Below are positions 58,165-64,000 of a stretch of DNA of 64,000 nucleotides, one piece after another; the first letter of the stretch is position 1, and each line of letters opens with the position of its first letter. The stretch spans positions 88,828,756-88,892,755 of the forward strand of contig CM060731.1 of the NCBI GenBank assembly GCA_030704615.1. The letters are read 5' to 3'. The notes below the pieces were generated by a model, which was given only the letters and a program-made list of their open reading frames with translations, searched no databases and was not told the DNA's origin. Made by a program: the position numbers and the translations under genes. This DNA comes from Takakia lepidozioides. Taxonomy: Eukaryota; Streptophyta; Takakiopsida; Takakiales; Takakiaceae.

Positions 58165-59548
58165 AGGCTGTAACTTGACAATCTTTTTAACGATGCATAC
58201 CTAGTTTGCACTTCACCAATCCAGGTCCAAACCTTGCTGGGTTTTGCTCTTAATGTGCACCTCCTCCTGCTTTGGAAGGCCCAGTGCCTCCCTGAGAGAA
58301 ATATGCCACTTCTTCAACAAGCATCTAAAGTGACAAACTGGCAACTCCATTCACGAAGATTAAAGCATCATGTCTACCATTATTCCACACAAGTGTGATC
58401 TCTTGTGTGGCACCCTGAACTTGAATGTCAGACACTGCATCTACAACCCTGCCTCTTCCACCAGGGTGCATGCCAGGACAAGTTGTACAACCATACAACC
58501 AGAAATACACTGACTGCCACAGCTCTTGAGAGAAACTTTCAAAACTAAGAAGAAGTCAGTTTCATTGATCTTCAAGCAATCATTACTCACACATTGCAAA
58601 TCTTAAGAGGAGGGGACAAAAAAGAAACATGCCCTAGTTTGTAATAGTCAGTTCTGGAATATTAAGGGAAGTCAGGGCTGATGGGATTTTTCCCTGTTGG
58701 AATTATCAAACAAACCACTGGCCTGAATTCATCCTCAGTTGGTATCAGATTTTCGAAACAAATTGTGAAGCAGGGACAGAATCGGCAGAGGCCAGCTTGC
58801 CTTCCGCCAAGTCCCCATGCTAGGGTCTGAGACCATCCACATAAGAGCCAGCAGAGCAGCCACTCTCTCCACACGCCAACATCTGTCTCTGTTGCAGCCC
58901 TCTGGTTTCTGTCTTCAACTTTTGTAAAGATAAATGTTCTGAAGCTGAATGAGTTAACATTGGACACCCTCACAATATGTATGGGTGTCTTGCGGAATCT
59001 TAAATAGAGGGACATGCTTCTGTCAAGCATCAGAAAGGTTTGATATACCTGCTCATGACATGTACAATTGACTAAGCATGGCCAGAACAACAGAAATAAT
59101 GACCAGATGCAAGGGTGCTTCAAAGTTGGGTGCGCCCTTCATTGCCCAAATAAAGTTTAGTTTGAACATGCAAGTATTGCAGAGTCTGCACTGCTGATCA
59201 AAACCCCACAATGTACCCAAATCCTACATTGATGCGCACAATAACGAAAAAAAGGTGAAATTGATATGAAGTGGCGTTCAGTCAAAATTGCCTTTCATTT
59301 ACGTTATTAGGTTGCAGTTAAAAAATGGCACTCACACCAGTGCCTCGAAACAGACCTTGCTTTCCTGCTATTTGCATGACTGAGTGGGCCCCAGTCCCCA
59401 CCATTAAAAGGGTACAAATTGTCTCCAACATGTCATAGTCAAGATCATGATTGCAAGACCTCCTCAATACATGCCACGTGTCCACATATCAATATGTTTG
59501 TAGTCAGGACAATGACTGCAAGACCTCCTCATTATATGTCACGTGTCC
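58165..59548. other. 1.4-kb interruption between RT motifs A and B
   Basis: Splits the RT after CYENIPL; RT homology resumes with DNLGDAIEYVV at ~59567. Both RT parts are in the same frame. The segment has many stops on the plus strand. A minus-strand frame (58510-58325: YFWLYGCTTCPGMHPGGRGR) resembles coding sequence of unknown origin. Near its end a 65-bp unit (GCAAGACCTCCTCA...CACGTGTCCA) is repeated in tandem at about 59436 and 59501. It may be an intron or an insertion; phases of the nearest GT and AG do not match. Confidence 0.55.
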
Positions 59549-60507
59549 AGATATTAGCATGGTTGGATAACCTAGGGGACGCCATTGAATACGTGGTGAA
59601 GATTGCATTCCAGCAACACCATATGTCTCACCCCCGGGCACGTCATACTCTATGGATTCCAGCCAAAAACGGTACTTTCCGGAAAAGTAGGTGGGGCACG
59701 TCCTCCCCGAAATCAGGTACTTGGATTGAGCTTTCTGAAGCCAAGTTACTTATGCTCCACAAATGGCTTATGTCACACTGTTTTGTTGCCTTAGGGGACC
59801 GTGTGTGGCAGCAGATTTCTGGAATACCTATGGGTTTTTCATGCTCACCATTATGGTGCAACATGTACTTCCTTTCTTACGAGATCAAATTCATCTTAAG
59901 GCTTGCAGCTTTGGGACAATTCCAGCTTATGCCTTTGTTTAAATCTGCCTTCAGATACATTGATGATATATGCTGGCTGAATGTGGGTGATGCAATGTTG
60001 TTCCTGGACCCAAAGGCAGACAGAAGCAGCAACAACCCTTGGTGGATCTACCCACTCAATGTAGTGGAGATCAAACCTGAGCTACTACGTACCAAAACCG
60101 ATTCCCAATACGTGGGGTTGGAAGCTTGTTTCATGAATATCCAGATTACAGTCTCAAACAGTGACACAGGTGAGTTCTATTTCCAGAAATATGACAAGAG
60201 AAGACTACTTCCTTTCTCTTACACTCAATATATCCAGTTCTTATCCAATAGGCCTGTGAATCAATCCTACAACATTGTGATTTCACAAGCTGTGCCTATT
60301 CTATACATTTCCAGCAATGCTGTTTTGGCTTGGAAGGAATGCAGCATTCTGATTAACACTCTTGGGAGGAATGGTTTTAAGACCAGGAAACTTGCTCGTA
60401 TCTTGACAAGGTTCCTTGAACAAGGCTCATTCCCTGGCTTGTTCTTCCCTGTACATGAGCTTATTGAGAAACTGAAAGGTATTTTCCAAAAACCTATCCA
60501 AAGCTAA
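59549..60507 (+). CDS. Penelope-type reverse transcriptase, C-terminal part
   Basis: The frame continues to TAA at 60505-60507 without a break. It has LWIPAKNGTFRKSRWG, then KLLMLHKWLMSHCF, motif B ISGIPMGFSCSPLW with NMYFLSYE, motif C FRYIDDICW (the catalytic Asp pair), YPLNVVEIKPEL and QYVGLEACFMNIQI (motif D/E region), and a helical thumb with SNRPVNQSYN and LARILTRFLEQ. Length and order match Penelope-like RTs. After the thumb only ~35 residues remain, so a C-terminal GIY-YIG nuclease is missing. The first in-frame residues before DNLG may belong to the interruption. Confidence 0.8.
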
Positions 60508-60769
60508 GTATACCATTGAACTCTATGTTCTTTGCTAGTAATACTATACTAGTTTTGCTATGTCACATTTTTATACTAATGTTTCATTCATGAGCCGAGG
60601 AAATGAGGATGTAGGATTCTACTCCCTTGGATAATATAATCCGATGATAGAACTACATGGAAGAGGGAAACCTTATGAGAAGAGGTCTGGTATGCACTCC
60701 CTTACGGGGTGAGTGCATACCACACTCATTCCGTAAGGTTATGCCATGCCAGGGGATTGGCTGGTGGGT

Positions 60770-62685
60770 CCCTCTCTCTCCCTCTCTCCCTCTCCCTCTA
60801 TAACTTTTTGGATTTCATTTGGCCCTGATATTTACTATTTGCTTCTTTCATCTAAACTGGATGAAATACATGAATACTGGTGACCTATTCTAAAAATCCA
60901 AGAGGTAGTAATCTGTACCATCATTAATGATGGCAGTTACTAAACCTAAGCCTATACCGTAACCCTAAGATACCTTTTTATGGGATATCATCCATTAACA
61001 AAGTGCATCTCTTAAAAATGTGATTTTTCATCCACCCTGGATGAAAAATCGGGAAGATGTGCCCTAAACGGGCCGACATATTTCACAGCACTGAACTCGT
61101 GCTTCTATGATCCTTGATGATGCGCCGTGTAAACCTGCTCCCTTGCGGCTACATGGTACTCGTGATGGCTGGCTTTTGGGATGCGCAATGGCAGATAGAC
61201 AGATTCTTCTCTGGCAGTCGACATTGCAGTGATCGCTCTGCTCAGAAATTTATGATTCTGTTAAATTCGCAGCGGCGCTCTTACTCCTCGTTGGGAAGTA
61301 CTCCACCCCTACTTAGCCACAGATTACATGTTGCTCTCTTTCTGTATGAGCTGATCTCTATCTACTTTGATTGCGTTCTGCTGGAGACATCTACTGGACG
61401 CCATGGCGCAGGGCATACCGCAAACGCTCAAGGTTTTTTTTTTGAGTGTACCCTTGCTTGGATTACGATTTGTACATGCTTTGGAATTCAACATTGACAT
61501 GGATAGCAACTGTGAAAACCTGCCACTCACCTGATGCATCCTCACTAACACACATCTCTATGTGGTGGTTTTTGGGACGGGCACATGTGAGGGTCTTCAC
61601 TTGTCTTGAATTATTGAAGCTTGCAGAGTCTGATTCATGCATAAGGGATTGCTGCTACCGCCTGAAGCTGCTGATACCAACTGTTGTTTCAAATCTGCCA
61701 TCTTGCTGCCTCAAATCGGCTTCAAGTCTGCTCAAATGAGGATCACCTTCTTACTCCTTATCCCTGTTTTTGGTTCTTGATAACCACTTTTATACATTTT
61801 GGAGTTAAGACACACAAGGGACTTCATAGAAAACAAAATCTCTGTTGAAAGCTCTGGATGTTTTTAACAAAGGTACATGGCTGCGGCTATAGCTCAGGCA
61901 GCATGGAAACTAAGCTCTGAAATGAAACACCATGGCCTGGCTCTGATGGATCAGAAGATAGACCTTGTGATAACAAACATTCTTCAAGGCTCTTATATCA
62001 CCACTATTTCATTGCATGATAGGGGACAATGGTTTCTGAGTTCATTTCTTTAACTAGCAGAGCTTGTTATGAGGCCCTGGAATACCACTTCAGGCCCATA
62101 TCTACTTAAGGGTACTCAGCCCTATGTTTTGTTTTGTTAGAAATCTGGCTTATGACTTGGCACTGAAGCACCTTCAGACCTGACCCCATCAGTATTTTGG
62201 TTTTCAAGAACTGCTTGCTGGTAGATGTTGTGCGCTTCCTACCTTATACTATGGCAGAGTTTTGATCTTGAAGTCCTGGAATGATTATCCAGGCTTACAT
62301 ATACTTGATAAAAACTTAGCCCCGCTTCTACTTTATGAATCTTGCATGTGTCTTGGCACTGACAGATCAGTTTCACGCCTACACAGGATGTTGTTTTAGG
62401 AAGATGAATGGCTCAAGAACTAGATTATGTAAGGCTTGACCCGTGTCAACAACAAAAAATGAATGCTTTATGTCAACTTATGGGGCTTTCAGGATATGAA
62501 TGACCAGGAATCCCGCCCTCCCCACCCTGTTTTTTCAGATACCCTGAAAAGTTATAAGATGTTCAAATGAGTTGGTAAAAGGGGTTGTTAGATGATGCCC
62601 TGTAAAGGGTTGCTTTGTCTTTCAATGACAATGACTTTAGTGGTCTTGTCCATGTCTTGACATGACATGTATATCTTCTCTCTCT
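60770..62685 (+). repeat. Right 1916-bp direct repeat
   Basis: Copy of 53206-55120 at an offset of 7564-7565 bases. It ends in TATATCTTCTCTCTCT and runs on into further CT repeats. Confidence 0.9.
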
Positions 62686-62699
62686 CTCTCCCTCTTCTA

Positions 62700-63040
62700 T
62701 GTCTTGTTGCTGTTTGAGCGAGCTGGGAGCGCGCCCCCGTGACCTGCTGGTGGAGCGCCAGCCAAACGCCAGCGCCGCGGGAGGGACTGCCAGCGTGAAG
62801 GAGCTGCCGCGTGAGGGAGCTGCCCTCCCTCTCCTTCTCTCTCTCTCATTCTCCCTCTTATCCCTCACTCTCCCTCTCGCCCTTATCTCTCTCCCTCATT
62901 CTCTCCCTCGCTCTCTCTCTCCCTCTTCTCCCTTTTTTGTTGTTTGAGCGAGGGAGTGTGCCCACGCGACCTGGTGGCGGAGCGCCAGCGGAACGCCAGC
63001 GTGAAGGAGCTGCTGCGTGAGGCGCCCAACTGCAGGTAAG
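62700..63040. repeat. Duplicated GC-rich block separated by a CT tract
   Basis: TTGTTGxxTGTTTGAGCGAG...GAGCGCCAGC...AACGCCAGCGTGAAGGAGCTG occurs at about 62703-62815 and 62936-63012, shorter in the second copy. Between them are ~110 bases of CT repeats (62825-62935). ORFs across this block are low-complexity artefacts. Confidence 0.65.
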
Positions 63041-63094
63041 CAGCCATGCATTTTTTATCTTCATAGTGAGAGATTTCAGTGAGAGTTTGGGTTG

Positions 63095-63180
63095 CACAGA
63101 GTAGACAGTGGAATCCCCACGGATCTCATAGTATATAGGACAATAAAAGAAGTGTTCTTTCATTTCAATTTCATGGAGAG
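63095..63180 (-). pseudogene. LINE zf-RVT fragment
   Basis: On the minus strand [16 protein letters not shown] closely resembles EEHFFFYCPVYYDIR in the LINE at 40490-41667. Only the end of the zinc-finger region remains. Confidence 0.55.
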
Positions 63181-63340
63181 GGAGGGAGAGAGAGAAGAGA
63201 GGGAAATTCCCCCTCTGTTTTGGGGGACCCCTGCACAAAAGGAAGATAGAGAGGGATAACGAGGGAGAGAGAGGGCAGGGACAGACGGGAAGAGGAGGTA
63301 GTAGGGAATAGGGGGCCAAGAAAATAATAAATAAGTAGGG

Positions 63341-64000
63341 TGTTGCGCACCTCCCTTCGGTAAGCTCCCCTTCACGTCATAGTTACTCGCTTTGATGCGC
63401 GCGCCTGACTCCCAACCTGGCCGTCGGGCCAACTTGGAGCTTCGGCTGCTCACCGGGACATAACGGTCCTGGAAAAGGCTGTTCATCAGCGTGCTAAAGG
63501 TCGCAGGTGCATTAGTGAGCCCAAAAGGCATCACCAAGAACTCATATGAACCATACCTTGTCCTGCACGCGGTCTTCTCCTCATCTCCTTCCGCCACCCG
63601 ACTTTTGATGATGCCGGAGCGCAAGTCATCCGGCTGAAATACTTCGCTCTTGCCAACCGATCGAAGAGGTCGTCGATCCTTGGCAAAGGGTACCGGTTTT
63701 ATGATGTCACCTTATTCAGAGCCCTGTAATCGACACACATCCGCAGCGTCCCATCCTTCTTGTCTGCGAATAGCACCGGGGCTCCGTAAGGTGACTTACT
63801 CGGCCGGATGTACCCCTTTGACATTAGATCCTTGAGCTGAGTCTTCAGCTCGACCAACTCCCTATGGCTCAACCGGTAGGGTGCCTTGGCAGGCGGTTCC
63901 ATTCCCGGTATCACCTCAATCTTGTGGTCAACTCCTCTTCGCGGTGGCAAGCCGCTTGGTAAATCCTCCGGCATCACATCCTGGTATTTCTCCAAAATCC
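63341..64000 (-). mobile_element. Third gypsy copy, internally deleted and continuing past the window
   Basis: An LTR end (63341-63469, TGTTGCGCACC, matching 28659 onward) is fused directly to minus-strand reverse transcriptase sequence at TCC|TGGAAAAGGCTG. RT runs from [10 protein letters not shown] (~63510) back through CVDYRALNK (~63720) to [11 protein letters not shown] at the window edge, with frameshifts near 63610 and 63700. The YIDD motif, RNase H and integrase are deleted between RT and LTR. The rest lies beyond base 64000. Confidence 0.85.

Larger units (their letters stand above)
53206..62685 (+). mobile_element. Penelope-like retroelement with 1.9-kb terminal direct repeats
   Basis: Two direct repeats (53206-55120, 60770-62685) enclose 5.65 kb holding an RGG-tailed ORF1 and a reverse transcriptase. 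RT motifs are of the Penelope type: YIMGIYKLHKK, ADITQCYENIPL (motif A), ISGIPMGFSCSPLW (motif B), FRYIDDICW (motif C). Penelope RTs are sister to telomerase RT and often carry LTR-like repeats. No GIY-YIG endonuclease is seen after the RT, as in endonuclease-lacking Athena/Coprina types. No integrase, RNase H or protease is visible, which argues against an LTR retrotransposon. The repeats differ at about four positions by eye, implying a recent insertion. Confidence 0.75.

Noticed and set aside
58662-59123. 153-codon minus-strand ORF in the RT interruption
   Set aside because: No domain, no coding bias I can see, and no splice context.
62563-63020. Ser/Leu-rich and Arg-rich ORFs near 62.6-63.0 kb
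   Set aside because: Translations of CT repeats.

Overview
This is nuclear DNA from a green plant. The evidence is GT-AG introns, a SAWADEE-domain gene, a CRLK-type receptor kinase, PLS-type PPR remnants, Ty3/gypsy chromoviruses primed by initiator tRNA-Met, TNP2-type CACTA transposons and degenerate CCCTAAA motifs. The Penelope-type reverse transcriptase would fit an early-diverging streptophyte (bryophyte, lycophyte, fern or charophyte), but I cannot name the species.

Only the first ~7.2 kb is ordinary gene space. It holds the 3' end of a SAWADEE-domain chromatin reader (61-967, +) and an intact seven-exon CRLK1/2-like receptor kinase (7203-3395, -) whose splice sites and phases all close to a 442-aa protein. 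The other ~56 kb is nested, mostly broken mobile DNA and gene debris: a LINE tail (8.7-9.1 kb); a FAR1/MULE-type transposase pseudogene with GGACTG/AGACTG arrays at both sides and inside an intron (9.1-13.2 kb); two acidic ORFs (13.6-14.5 kb); a palindromic ~72-bp-period array (14.8-15.05 kb); a CACTA TNP2 fragment (15.5-16.8 kb); an unidentified zinc-rich transposase-like pseudogene (16.9-19.4 kb); a rearranged gypsy cluster (19.3-28.9 kb); an RPL27 pseudogene (29.7-30.7 kb); a PPR pseudogene interrupted by a partial LTR (32.9-34.3 kb); a head-to-head CACTA gene pair, TNP2 (34.5-38.5 kb, -) and a Transposase_24-like gene with a HAD/FCP1-like domain (40.1-45.6 kb, +) carrying a LINE in its first intron; a TNP2 gene split by an inversion (47.1-50.1 kb); and a SET-domain pseudogene (50.6-52.4 kb).

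The most unusual object is at 53.2-62.7 kb: a Penelope-like reverse transcriptase element bounded by two almost identical 1.9-kb direct repeats. It has an upstream ORF with an RGG-rich tail, a candidate first exon inside the repeat, and a 1.4-kb interruption between RT motifs A and B. It shows no GIY-YIG endonuclease and lies between CT-rich tracts. The two repeats differ at only about four sites by eye, so it looks recently active. The window ends in another gypsy fragment that continues past base 64000.

Several frameshifts fall in homopolymer runs, so some 'pseudogene' calls may be assembly error. ORFs that open with GTG or TTG are mostly internal exons; exon limits were set from splice sites and family alignment recalled from memory, not from searches.
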